Shown here: piece by piece, positions 24,115 to 32,163 of the stretch
How positions within the stretch are numbered: the stretch's first letter is position 1
Layout of the letters: each line of letters opens with the position of its first letter
DNA from: Patescibacteria group bacterium
GTDB taxonomy: Bacteria; Patescibacteriota; Patescibacteriia; Veblenbacterales; UBA10138
Assembly: GCA_018817715.1 (NCBI GenBank)
Contig: JAHITT010000004.1
Span: forward strand, 83,751 to 125,783
Direction: 5' to 3'
DNA: 42,033 nucleotides
Notes under the pieces: generated by a model
Database searches by the model: none
Told to the model about the DNA's origin: nothing
What the model saw: the letters and a program-made list of their open reading frames with translations, nothing else
Translations under genes and position numbers: made by a program

Positions 24115-25443
24115 CTACTCTTCTATAAAATTCAAACTAATAATAAGCCAGCCTAATAAAAACATGGATGGTATAGTCCACCAATAATGGTCGACTAAAC
24201 CAGTTATAATAATGGGTAAAAATAACAATTTACTAAAAAATGATGAGCTAAACCGCCAAAATAAATACCAGATAAATAAAAATAATATCAAACCAACAGT
24301 GCCTATTTCTGTTAAAATTAACAACCATAAATTATGAACCGGTTGATATTTATAAGCTTTCAAAGTTGGTTGATAAATTTGTAATTTTTTAGTGTAGTTA
24401 CCCAAACCAACACCTTGCCACCAATAATCCACCAACATAGTGCGGCTTTCCTCAACACTCCCAACCCGTTCTTCTACTGATTGCTGTTCCAAACGGCTGC
24501 CACCTAATAGGCGTCCGCTAACCGGCGGCCAAGCCGCCAAACCTAAAATAATAAAACTTACAATAGCTACTACACTAAATTTAGTTAGGCTTAATCGATT
24601 ATCTTTTTTAAACCACCACCAAACAAACAAAGTTATAAACAAAGCCAACCAAGCACCCCGAGAAAAAGTAAAAAATAACCCGGCCAACTGAACAACATAA
24701 ACCATTAACAACCAAACCCGGCACTGGCTGTATTCTTTTTTATAAAAACAATCAATTAACAAATAAACTGTAAACAATAGGCCTATTACCAACAAACCAC
24801 CTAAAACATTAGGATGCACTTGCCCGGCATAAGCCCTAAGCCACCGGCCGCTAGTAGCCAAGATTACTGAACTGCCCGGTTGAAACAAAGGATGGTCGGC
24901 CACACCTAACCATTTACTGGCAAAGGTGCCCTGCCAGGCAAACTGGCCAATCGCCCACAGCGCTTGAATAAAACCAGCCCCTATAAAACTTAGGCCAAAT
25001 TTTATTAAGTTTGTTTTAATAATTAAAACAAGCAACCATAATAAACCTATTTCCAAAAACCTAATTGACCAAATCGCAGCTAATAATTTATCTGGCGCCC
25101 AAATAATAGTAAAAAAAGATAGTAACAATAAACTTAAATAACTAACAAAAATAAGCTCCCGAGACTTACTAACAAAATTAACTGCTGTAGCTGGTTGTGG
25201 TAATTGGGTATTTTTAAATTTAAAATTATGCCAAAAATTTTTAATAATTTTTACAGCTTCGGGAATAACTAATAAAAACAAAAATACTAATAAAATATCC
25301 CAAGCATAAAGACTTAATCGACCGTATTCCCAAACCTCATCTTTAATAAAAGCGTCCCGAACAATCCATCTGGTTTGCCAAGGCAGTAAAAAAACTAAAC
25401 TATAAAACAAATATTCCTTTATTTTAATAAAAGTTAATCCCAT
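24115..25443 (-). CDS. O-antigen ligase / Wzy-like polysaccharide membrane protein
   Basis: A 442-residue integral membrane protein with about 11-12 hydrophobic helices. The large periplasmic loop carries the marks of the WaaL/Wzy family: QVHPNVLGGLLVIG in the middle, FTFSRGAWLALFIT, then QGVGLGNYTKKLQIYQ and YQPVHNLWLLILTEIG with the functional His. Family members join or polymerise undecaprenyl-linked glycans at the cell surface. The exact glycan cannot be told; no other glycan genes lie nearby. A GATAAT lies 6 bases before the ATG (25450-25455), suggesting a leaderless mRNA. Confidence 0.85.
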   Translation of the reverse strand: MGLTFIKIKEYLFYSLVFLLPWQTRWIVRDAFIKDEVWEYGRLSLYAWDILLVFLFLLVIPEAVKIIKNFWHNFKFKNTQLPQPATAVNFVSKSRELIFVSYLSLLLLSFFTIIWAPDKLLAAIWSIRFLEIGLLWLLVLIIKTNLIKFGLSFIGAGFIQALWAIGQFAWQGTFASKWLGVADHPLFQPGSSVILATSGRWLRAYAGQVHPNVLGGLLVIGLLFTVYLLIDCFYKKEYSQCRVWLLMVYVVQLAGLFFTFSRGAWLALFITLFVWWWFKKDNRLSLTKFSVVAIVSFIILGLAAWPPVSGRLLGGSRLEQQSVEERVGSVEESRTMLVDYWWQGVGLGNYTKKLQIYQPTLKAYKYQPVHNLWLLILTEIGTVGLILFLFIWYLFWRFSSSFFSKLLFLPIIITGLVDHYWWTIPSMFLLGWLIISLNFIEE

Positions 25444-25449
25444 ATACTT

Positions 25450-25455
25450 ATTATC
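25450..25455 (-). promoter_or_regulatory. -10 element of the O-antigen ligase family gene
   Basis: GATAAT on the minus strand with 6 bases to the ATG at 25443. Same geometry as at 6130, 17593 and 29685. Confidence 0.45.
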
Positions 25456-25471
25456 CTTGATATTTATTTAC

Positions 25472-25500
25472 TTGACAAACTAACCCCACAGGATTAAGTT
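25472..25500 (+). promoter_or_regulatory. Promoter of the 25532 gene
   Basis: TTGACA (25472-25477), a 17-base spacer and TAAGTT (25495-25500). Followed by a leader and a TGGAGG Shine-Dalgarno sequence. Confidence 0.6.
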
Positions 25501-25531
25501 CAGGACATAAAATAAACCAACTGGAGGAAAA

Positions 25532-25702
25532 ATGAACAAATTAAAAAATTATTTAGAAGCTATAAATGCTTCTATTAAATCGTTATGGTTTATTCTGTTA
25601 ATTATTCTTCTAACTATCATATCAATTAATTTTACAATAGTTTTAATTATAATAACTTCGCCCTTCATAATAGCTCTGAGAATAAACCAAAAATATTACT
25701 AA
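25532..25702 (+). CDS. Small membrane protein with strong ribosome binding site, hypothetical
   Basis: A 56-residue protein: an amphipathic N-terminus (MNKLKNYLEAINASIKS), then a long Ile/Leu-rich hydrophobic stretch (about 18-49) that can form two membrane helices, ending RINQKYY. Not recognised. A clear TGGAGG Shine-Dalgarno sequence lies 5 bases before the ATG, and a TTGACA-N17-TAAGTT promoter about 32 bases before that. The gene has its own promoter and terminator, so it is real despite its size. Confidence 0.65.
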   Translation: MNKLKNYLEAINASIKSLWFILLIILLTIISINFTIVLIIITSPFIIALRINQKYY

Positions 25703-25708
25703 AAAATA

Positions 25709-25744
25709 AGCAGTCAAAACTTTTATTATTAAGTCTTGACTGCT
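25709..25744. terminator. Bidirectional terminator between convergent genes
   Basis: AGCAGTCAA... and ...TTGACTGCT pair over about 14 bases with one mismatch, followed by GTTTTATTTG on the + strand. It lies between the stops of the 25532 gene and the minus-strand 25756 gene. Confidence 0.65.
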
Positions 25745-25755
25745 GTTTTATTTGT

Positions 25756-26430
25756 TTAATTTTGATGTGGTCCACGTGCTAAGGGAGGGTCAAAATATAA
25801 CACATTAACACCCTTAACCTTTATGCCGATATTTGCCAAATAATTGTTTAAATAATTTTTATAATAATATTCTACTGAATAAATTTTTGGCTGCTCGTAA
25901 GTTTGCCAATCTCGCACTGAAGAAATGACCCTAGTAAATAAAGTATCCAAATTATAATCGCCAACTTTACCAGGATTGTTAATTAGCATCCTTTGGCATT
26001 CTTTAATCAATAGATTTTCGTTATTATAATCATATATAACTTCCACCACAGCGGATGAATAACTTAAATACTTACCAAAATCCTTGGGAACATTAATGAC
26101 ATACTCAGTAACTTTCGGACCATAGGTAAACCTTAAAGAACTTAAACCGCTTATTACTGGGTAATCCACCAGGGAAACTACTGTTGAATCATGATATAAC
26201 AATACTTTGCTATTTGAAGAGGCATCAATACTCCTATGATTAAGAGAGTAAATAACCGAAAGAATTACCCCAGCACTTAGTGTTGCCAAAACACTTAATA
26301 ACACATTAGAACTTATTTTCTTTTTAAATATAAATTTAAAAAGAAAATAGAATAAAACAGAAATTACCAGCAATACTATGCCAGCCAAAAAAATAAATTC
26401 CGACTGACTGTAATAAGATGACTGTAGCAT
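25756..26430 (-). CDS. Membrane-anchored protein with possible SPFH/band-7-like domain
   Basis: A 224-residue protein. Two membrane helices are near the N-terminus (about 10-33 and 42-62). The rest is a likely extracytoplasmic or cytoplasmic domain with alternating strands and a late helix-rich part: VISSVRDWQTYEQPKIYSVE, then YLANIGIKVKGVNVLYFDPP. That ending resembles SPFH/band-7 domains (helix, Gly-I-V-V strand, Pro-Pro), but the match is weak. The start at 26430 is fixed by a GGAGG Shine-Dalgarno sequence 5 bases before it; the ATG at 26442 overlaps that site. The promoter is TTGACT-N17-TAAGGT (26493-26521). Confidence 0.5.
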   Translation of the reverse strand: MLQSSYYSQSEFIFLAGIVLLVISVLFYFLFKFIFKKKISSNVLLSVLATLSAGVILSVIYSLNHRSIDASSNSKVLLYHDSTVVSLVDYPVISGLSSLRFTYGPKVTEYVINVPKDFGKYLSYSSAVVEVIYDYNNENLLIKECQRMLINNPGKVGDYNLDTLFTRVISSVRDWQTYEQPKIYSVEYYYKNYLNNYLANIGIKVKGVNVLYFDPPLARGPHQN

Positions 26431-26492
26431 CTTTACCTCCACTTTTTTAATGAATGTTTTTTGTTTTATTTTGATTATTTTTGAATCAAACT

Positions 26493-26521
26493 ACCTTAAC
26501 AAAATACCACCCATAAGTCAA
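26493..26521 (-). promoter_or_regulatory. Promoter of the 25756-26430 gene
   Basis: Minus-strand TTGACT (26521-26516), a 17-base spacer and TAAGGT (26498-26493). The same -10 type occurs before the 31551 gene. Confidence 0.6.
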
Positions 26522-26524
26522 CCT

Positions 26525-26570
26525 TAATACCCTCCTTACCTTTTCGCACGAAAAGGTAAGGAGGGTATTA
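26525..26570. terminator. Long perfect hairpin after uvrA
   Basis: A 22-base perfect inverted repeat (left arm begins TAATACCCTCCTTACC) around a 2-base centre, ending 16 bases from the uvrA stop. Its far end abuts the -35 of the next minus-strand gene. Confidence 0.7.
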
Positions 26571-26586
26571 AAATAACTATCAAAGT

Positions 26587-29529
26587 TTATAAAACTTTTT
26601 TAAGCCACTGGCCAGTATAACTATTTTTAACCTTAGCCACTTCTTTAGGTGTACCCTGGGCCACTAACTGACCGCCTTGGTCGCCACCTTCTGGACCTAA
26701 ATCTAAAATCCAGTCGGCTGATTTCATAATATCTAAATTATGTTCTATAATCAAAACTGTATTACCCCTATCCACCAATTCGTTCAAAACCTGCAACAAA
26801 CGTTTAACATCGTCAAAATGAAGTCCAGTGGTTGGCTCGTCTAAAATATAAAGCGTGCGACCAGTAGAACGACGGGATAACTCGGTAGATAATTTAATAC
26901 GCTGAGCCTCACCACCAGACAAGGTGGTAGCGCTTTGGCCCAAATGTATATAACCCAAACCAACATCGCACAAAACTTTGAGCTTGTCGTAAATAGTCGG
27001 AATATTGCTAAAAAAATTCATAGCCTCTTCAGCTGTCATAGCTAAAACATTGGCAATATTTTTGCCTTTATAATGAACCTCCAAAGCCTGCTGGTTATAA
27101 CGCTGGCCATGACATTCTTCACACTCCACATAAACATCTGGTAAAAAATGCATTTCTATACGCACCAAACCATCCCCTTCGCAAGCTTCACAGCGACCAC
27201 CTTTAACATTAAAAGAAAAACGCCCGGGATTATAACCGCGAATTTTGGCCTCGGGTAATTGGGAAAATAAATCTCTAATATAAGTAAAAATACCAGTATA
27301 AGTAGCCGGATTAGACCGGGGTGTACGACCAATGGGTGATTGGTCAATAGTAATAACCTTATCAACGTTTTCTAAACCAGTAATGACTTTATGCCGGCCG
27401 GGTAAATCTTTGGCATTATAAAAATGTTGAGCCAAAGCTTTAGATAAAATATCAGTCATTAAAGTGGATTTACCTGAACCAGAAACACCTGTAATACAAA
27501 CTAATTTAGCTAAAGGTATATCTACTGTGATATTTTTAAGATTAAATTCAGTGGCCCCCTTAACAGTTATTTTTTTGCCATTACCTGAACGATATTTTGT
27601 GGGTAAAGGAATACTTAAAGAACCGGCTAAATAGCGACCAGTTAAAGAATTTTTTACTTTGGCCACTTCTTCTGGTGTACCTTGAGCCACTACTTCCCCA
27701 CCATGCTTACCAGCACCTGGACCAATATCAATAAGCTGATCGGCCGCCATCATTGTTTCGTAATCATGTTCTACCACTATAACGGTATTACCTAAATCCC
27801 TTAATCTTTTTAAAGTAACTATTAACTTACTATTATCGCGTTGATGCAAACCAATCGATGGCTCGTCTAATATGTAAATAACTCCCACCAAAGAAGAACC
27901 AATTTGAGTAGCCAAACGAATACGTTGGGCCTCGCCACCCGATAAAGTCGCGGCCGGCCTATCCAATGTTAAATAATCCAAACCAACATCGGTTAAAAAA
28001 ACTAAACGAGCCCTTATCTCTTTTATTATTTGATGAGCGATTTTTAAATCCCTAGCTGATAAAATTTTACTCTTATCCAAGTCCTCAAAAAACTCACTCA
28101 CTTTAAGTATTGATAAGGAGGTTAAATCTGAAATATTATTTTTGTTAATCGTCACGGCCAAAATTTCCTGCTTTAACCGTTTGCTTTGACAGGTCGGGCA
28201 GGGCCAAACTCGCATATAACGTTCAATTTCACTACGAATATAATCAGATTCAGTTTCTTTATAGCGTCTTTCCAAATTAGGTATTACACCCTCAAAAGAG
28301 GTATAAAATTCTCTAACCTTACCAGTTTGTCCAGCCTCAGCGTTAACATTATAAGTTCGGCTACCCGTACCGTATAGAACTATTTTTAATTGGTCTTTGT
28401 TTAATTTATTAACGGGTACATCCAAAGAAAATTTATGCTCCCGAGCCACTGCTTGTAAAATTCGATAATACCAAGTTTGATTAGCCGAAGTTCTAGACCA
28501 GGGACGAATAGCACCTTGGGCTAAAGATAAACGCCTGTTGGGTATAACCAAATCCGGATCAATTTCTAACTTCGTACCTAAACCAGTACAATCGGGGCAA
28601 GCACCATGGGGTGAATTAAAAGAAAAACTTCTTGGTTCAATATTAGGTAAATCAACGTGGCACTTGGGACAAGAAAAATGCTGACTGAACAACATTTCTT
28701 CGTTGGTTTCCGTATTTAAAACCGTAATAACACCATCCCCCAAATCTAAAGCGGTTTCCAAAGAATCAGCCAAACGACTTAAATCTTCTGGATCACTGGA
28801 AATAGATAATCGATCAATCACCACTTCAATGGTATGTTTTTTTTGCTTTTCCACCTGTTTATCCTCGGCTTCTTCTATAGAAATTATATCTCCATCAAAA
28901 CGAAGCCGAACATAACCGGATTTTTTTAAATTAGCAACGATTGATTTATGTTCACCTTTTTGATCACGAATAACTGGTGCCAATAAGGCAATTGGGGTAC
29001 CGTTGGATAATTTATTCAAACGACCAATAATTTGATCAATGGATTGCTTACTAACTTCCCGACCGCATTTAGGACAATGGGGTTGACCAACTCGAGCGAA
29101 CAACAATCTTAAATAATCATAAACCTCGGTAACAGTACCAACGGTTGAGCGAGGATTATGAGAGGTGGATTTTTGATCTATAGAAATAGCCGGCGACAAA
29201 CCTTCTATCTGGTCCACATCGGGTTTATCCATCATGCCCAAAAATTGCCTAGCATAAGCCGACAAAGATTCAATGTAACGTCGTTGACCCTCGGCGTAAA
29301 TAGTATCAAAAGCCAAAGAAGATTTACCAGAACCAGATAAACCGGTTATAACCACTAACCGGTCCCGAGGTATAGACAAAGAAATGTTCTTTAAATTGTG
29401 AACACGAGCACCGCGAATAACTATACTGTCAGCCGGTCTAACCAAAGAAACTAAATTTGTTTTTTGTCTACTGGACCGCCCTTTTACTTTAGCTGTCTTG
29501 TTCTTGTTGCTAGAAGTTTTTTTTAACAT
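26587..29529 (-). CDS. uvrA: Excinuclease ABC subunit A
   Basis: A 980-residue damage-sensing ATPase of nucleotide excision repair. Two ABC modules are visible: Walker [15 protein letters not shown] near residue 50 and [15 protein letters not shown] in the second half, with signatures [16 protein letters not shown] and [12 protein letters not shown]. The zinc modules show CPKCGRE / CPDC, and [16 protein letters not shown] with [10 protein letters not shown]. Start 29529 gives [11 protein letters not shown]; an ATG 45 bases upstream would add a hydrophobic, atypical extension. The N-terminus has a basic extension of about 35 residues before the normal family start ([13 protein letters not shown]). 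Divergent from uvrC. Confidence 0.97.
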   Translation of the reverse strand: MLKKTSSNKNKTAKVKGRSSRQKTNLVSLVRPADSIVIRGARVHNLKNISLSIPRDRLVVITGLSGSGKSSLAFDTIYAEGQRRYIESLSAYARQFLGMMDKPDVDQIEGLSPAISIDQKSTSHNPRSTVGTVTEVYDYLRLLFARVGQPHCPKCGREVSKQSIDQIIGRLNKLSNGTPIALLAPVIRDQKGEHKSIVANLKKSGYVRLRFDGDIISIEEAEDKQVEKQKKHTIEVVIDRLSISSDPEDLSRLADSLETALDLGDGVITVLNTETNEEMLFSQHFSCPKCHVDLPNIEPRSFSFNSPHGACPDCTGLGTKLEIDPDLVIPNRRLSLAQGAIRPWSRTSANQTWYYRILQAVAREHKFSLDVPVNKLNKDQLKIVLYGTGSRTYNVNAEAGQTGKVREFYTSFEGVIPNLERRYKETESDYIRSEIERYMRVWPCPTCQSKRLKQEILAVTINKNNISDLTSLSILKVSEFFEDLDKSKILSARDLKIAHQIIKEIRARLVFLTDVGLDYLTLDRPAATLSGGEAQRIRLATQIGSSLVGVIYILDEPSIGLHQRDNSKLIVTLKRLRDLGNTVIVVEHDYETMMAADQLIDIGPGAGKHGGEVVAQGTPEEVAKVKNSLTGRYLAGSLSIPLPTKYRSGNGKKITVKGATEFNLKNITVDIPLAKLVCITGVSGSGKSTLMTDILSKALAQHFYNAKDLPGRHKVITGLENVDKVITIDQSPIGRTPRSNPATYTGIFTYIRDLFSQLPEAKIRGYNPGRFSFNVKGGRCEACEGDGLVRIEMHFLPDVYVECEECHGQRYNQQALEVHYKGKNIANVLAMTAEEAMNFFSNIPTIYDKLKVLCDVGLGYIHLGQSATTLSGGEAQRIKLSTELSRRSTGRTLYILDEPTTGLHFDDVKRLLQVLNELVDRGNTVLIIEHNLDIMKSADWILDLGPEGGDQGGQLVAQGTPKEVAKVKNSYTGQWLKKVL

Positions 29530-29684
29530 AAAAAATCTTTCACAAAGTAGGAATAAGTGTACTATTTTTAACAAGTTAGGTCAATAGATAAAAGCAACTA
29601 ACTTACTCTAAATTAACTCTTTATTTTTATCTTTGTTAACAAATAAGAAAAAACCAATTTATATTAAAAAAACTCAGTACGTAC

Positions 29685-29690
29685 TATACT
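29685..29690 (+). promoter_or_regulatory. -10 element of uvrC
   Basis: TATACT with 6 bases to the ATG at 29697. The shared uvrA/uvrC region (29530-29696) shows no LexA-like box that I can recognise. Confidence 0.5.
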
Positions 29691-29696
29691 TAAAAC

Positions 29697-31454
29697 ATGA
29701 AGCAAAGCTTACTTAGACAAATTAATACTCTACCAAAAAAACCGGGTGTTTATATTTTTTATAGTTCTCAAAATAAACCCCTATATGTTGGCAAAGCTAA
29801 AAACTTACAAACTCGAGTACGTTCCTATTTTCAATCACAAACAAACCTAAGCCCAGCCAAAAAAATTATGGTAGAACAAATAATTAAAATAAGAATTTCT
29901 CCAGTTAAAAATGAACTAGAGGCCCTGCTGCTGGAAGCTAATCTTATTAAACAACACCAACCAGCTTATAATGTAGTTCTAAAAGACGATAAAAGCTGGC
30001 TTTACTTAGCCATAAACTATAAAGAAAAATTACCCACTGTATCCTTAACCAGACAAACCAATCAGCCGGGCATAAAATATTTTGGTCCTTATCCATCAGC
30101 TGGTTCCATTAAAAACACTCTTAATCTGCTTAAAAAAATGCTTGGCCTTAAAACTTGCACTAATCCACCAGATAAACCCTGTTTTGCTGCCAAACTAAAC
30201 CGTTGTCTGGGGCATGATGATTCGCCAAGCGGAAAAAAATTCTATCTAGAACAATTAAAAAAGCTAGAAGCAATCCTAAAAGGGCAGACTAATAATTTAA
30301 TAAAAAATACCCAACAAAATATGCTTAAAGCCGGCCAACAGCAACAATATGAAAAAGCCGGCAAGCTTAGAAATCAACTTATCGCTTTAGAAAAAATAAG
30401 CCAAAAGCAAAATATTGTTTCCGGGCGACCAGAAAATTTAGAAATCATCAACCTAGCCCAGAACCAAAACCAAATAGCTGTTTGTTTATTGCCTGTTCGC
30501 CAAGGTATTTTGCTAGATGCTAAAAACTTTTTAATTTCCAGCCAAGCTCAACTAACTAGCGCCGAATTACTAGAGGGATTTTTAAATCAATACCTTAAAC
30601 CTGGTAATGATTTTGCCAAACAAATAATAACACCTGTCCAGCTAGAAAATAATTATCCAGAAATCCGTTTAATTGTTCCACAAAAAGGTTACAAAAAACA
30701 ATTACTAAAACAAGCGGCCGATACAGCCGAAAACTATCTTAAACAAAATCTAGTAAGTTGGCAGAAAAAAAATGAACAAGCCCAACTAGGTCTACAACAA
30801 TTACAAAGAATTCTTAATTTAAAAAAAATACCCCTAAGGATTGAAGGTTATGATATTTCTAACCTACAAGGCAAGCAAGCGGTTGGCGCCATGACTGTTT
30901 TACAAAACGGCTTACCCGAACCTAAGTTATACCGTAGATTCACTATTGAAAACATAAACAGACCAAACGACTACGCCATGCTAGCCCAGGTTTTAGCTAG
31001 GCGCCTAAGCCGTAATAAAAATTGGCCCCGGCCGGATTTAATAATGCTAGATGGTGGAGCCGGACAATTATCGGCCGTGAAAAAAATACTATTAGCCCAA
31101 AAAATTAATATACCCTTAATCGCTTTAGCCAAACAAAACGAAGAGCTGTATCTACCTAATCATAAAAAACCCTTAAACTTGCCCCTAGATAATCCTGGTT
31201 TAAAATTATTAATTAATCTACGTGACGAAGCTCATCGTTTTGGTTTAAATTTACACAGACAACAGCGCTCCAAAGCGCAAATAATTTCCCAATGGGACGA
31301 ACTACCTAATATTGGACCTAAATTAAAAAAGAAATTAAAACAATCTTTTGCTTCAGTGATGGAAATTAAACAATCTGATATAAGCCTCTTAATAAAAATT
31401 ATTGGACAAAACAGGGCCAAAAAACTAAAAACCTATTTAGAAGATAATTATTAA
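29697..31454 (+). CDS. uvrC: Excinuclease ABC subunit C
   Basis: A 585-residue dual-incision nuclease of nucleotide excision repair. The N-terminal GIY-YIG domain contains KPGVYIFYSSQ and LYVGKAKNLQTRVRSYF. A Cys cluster (CTNPPDKPC...LNRC) follows. A UVR-type helix pair is near 205-230. The RNase H-like nuclease domain has IEGYDISNLQGKQAVGAM and PDLIMLDGGAGQLSAV, and LRDEAHRFGLNLHRQQR. The C-terminal helix-hairpin-helix pair begins LPNIGPKLKKKLKQSF. Length is normal. Leaderless layout: -10 TATACT lies 6 bases before the ATG. Confidence 0.97.
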   Translation: MKQSLLRQINTLPKKPGVYIFYSSQNKPLYVGKAKNLQTRVRSYFQSQTNLSPAKKIMVEQIIKIRISPVKNELEALLLEANLIKQHQPAYNVVLKDDKSWLYLAINYKEKLPTVSLTRQTNQPGIKYFGPYPSAGSIKNTLNLLKKMLGLKTCTNPPDKPCFAAKLNRCLGHDDSPSGKKFYLEQLKKLEAILKGQTNNLIKNTQQNMLKAGQQQQYEKAGKLRNQLIALEKISQKQNIVSGRPENLEIINLAQNQNQIAVCLLPVRQGILLDAKNFLISSQAQLTSAELLEGFLNQYLKPGNDFAKQIITPVQLENNYPEIRLIVPQKGYKKQLLKQAADTAENYLKQNLVSWQKKNEQAQLGLQQLQRILNLKKIPLRIEGYDISNLQGKQAVGAMTVLQNGLPEPKLYRRFTIENINRPNDYAMLAQVLARRLSRNKNWPRPDLIMLDGGAGQLSAVKKILLAQKINIPLIALAKQNEELYLPNHKKPLNLPLDNPGLKLLINLRDEAHRFGLNLHRQQRSKAQIISQWDELPNIGPKLKKKLKQSFASVMEIKQSDISLLIKIIGQNRAKKLKTYLEDNY

Positions 31455-31487
31455 TTTACAGTGCGAGATAATAACCAAATAAATTTA

Positions 31488-31516
31488 TTGACAAAACTTT
31501 TGGTAAATATTAAGGT
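31488..31516 (+). promoter_or_regulatory. Promoter of the 31551 gene
   Basis: TTGACA (31488-31493), a 17-base spacer and TAAGGT (31511-31516), then a 5' leader of about 30 bases with a CTGGAGGC ribosome binding site. Confidence 0.65.
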
Positions 31517-31550
31517 AGCAACAAATAAAACCATCAACCTGGAGGCAAAA

Positions 31551-32072
31551 ATGAAAAAAAGAACTTTAAAAGGTTCCTTGTTGATAGCTCATTTTGAACC
31601 ATCCCATATTCAAAGAGTTATTGACGATCTTGAAGCTTGTGGTTTAAAAATAACTAAAACTAACAGCTTCGATAATACACTCAAAGAATCTCAAAACGGA
31701 TATGATTTAATAGTTACTTCTTCTTTAATGTTTGGATTTAAAAAATCCCACAAATCAATAAAGTTTAACGGATTAAAAATTAAAGAAGAAGAAGGAAAAA
31801 TTATGTCAGAACTTGTGCCACATCTTAAGGAGTCTGGCAAAAAAATAATAATCATAGCTCATCATCCTATACAAGCATCCGACATAATTACTGACTCCCA
31901 GTGCCTGGCAGCCATACAGGCGGCTGATCTATATTCTGATCCGAGTTTATTAACTCAAAAAGTAAAACTTTTTTTTAAAAACAAAAAGGCCAACCATGAA
32001 AATCATAAAAATAGTAATTCCCGTAGCCACAATAGCCACAGTAATCGGGCTACTCCTAAAAAAAGTAGCTAA
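31551..32072 (+). CDS. Hypothetical protein, receiver-like alternating fold, with odd C-terminal tail
   Basis: A 173-residue protein. A GGAGG lies 6 bases before the ATG at 31551, so the longer frame from 31461 is rejected (it overlaps the promoter). Residues 8-135 alternate strands and helices (GSLLIAHFEPSHIQRVIDDL, GYDLIVTSSLMF, KKIIIIAHHP), resembling a receiver/Rossmann-like fold, without a recognised phosphorylation set. The last 30 residues (KANHENHKNSNSRSHNSHSN) are low-complexity, polar and unlike the rest. They are encoded over a second frame starting at 31996 that gives a hydrophobic peptide, so this tail may be a by-product of overlap. Function unknown. Confidence 0.6.
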   Translation: MKKRTLKGSLLIAHFEPSHIQRVIDDLEACGLKITKTNSFDNTLKESQNGYDLIVTSSLMFGFKKSHKSIKFNGLKIKEEEGKIMSELVPHLKESGKKIIIIAHHPIQASDIITDSQCLAAIQAADLYSDPSLLTQKVKLFFKNKKANHENHKNSNSRSHNSHSNRATPKKSS

Positions 32073-32115
32073 AAATAACTGGGTCAAAAGGTTAACCACC
32101 TCGGCCCAAGCCTAA
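31996..32115 (+). CDS. Overlapping small membrane peptide, hypothetical
   Basis: A 39-residue frame overlapping the end of the preceding gene by 77 bases, in another frame. It reads MKIIKIVIPVATIATVIGLL followed by a basic KKVAKNNWVKR and TTSAQA: a typical single membrane helix with positive flank. An AAAAAGGC stands about 6 bases before the ATG as a weak ribosome binding site. Its hydrophobic, protein-like composition contrasts with the low-complexity reading of the upstream gene over the same bases, so it is likely a real peptide, translationally coupled. A terminator follows directly. Confidence 0.45.
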   Translation: MKIIKIVIPVATIATVIGLLLKKVAKNNWVKRLTTSAQA

Positions 32116-32123
32116 CATAAGTT

Positions 32124-32156
32124 TAAACTGGTTTTAAGTTTTTTAAAACCAGTTTA
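32124..32156. terminator. Bidirectional terminator between the 31551/31996 genes and uvrD
   Basis: A perfect 14-base stem (TAAACTGGTTTTAA / TTAAAACCAGTTTA) with a 5-base loop and a T run (TTTTTTATT) on the + strand. Confidence 0.8.
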
Positions 32157-32163
32157 TTTTTTA

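Noticed and set aside
31461-31550. Upstream extension of the 31551 gene
   Set aside because: It contains the promoter and the Shine-Dalgarno sequence of the ATG at 31551.
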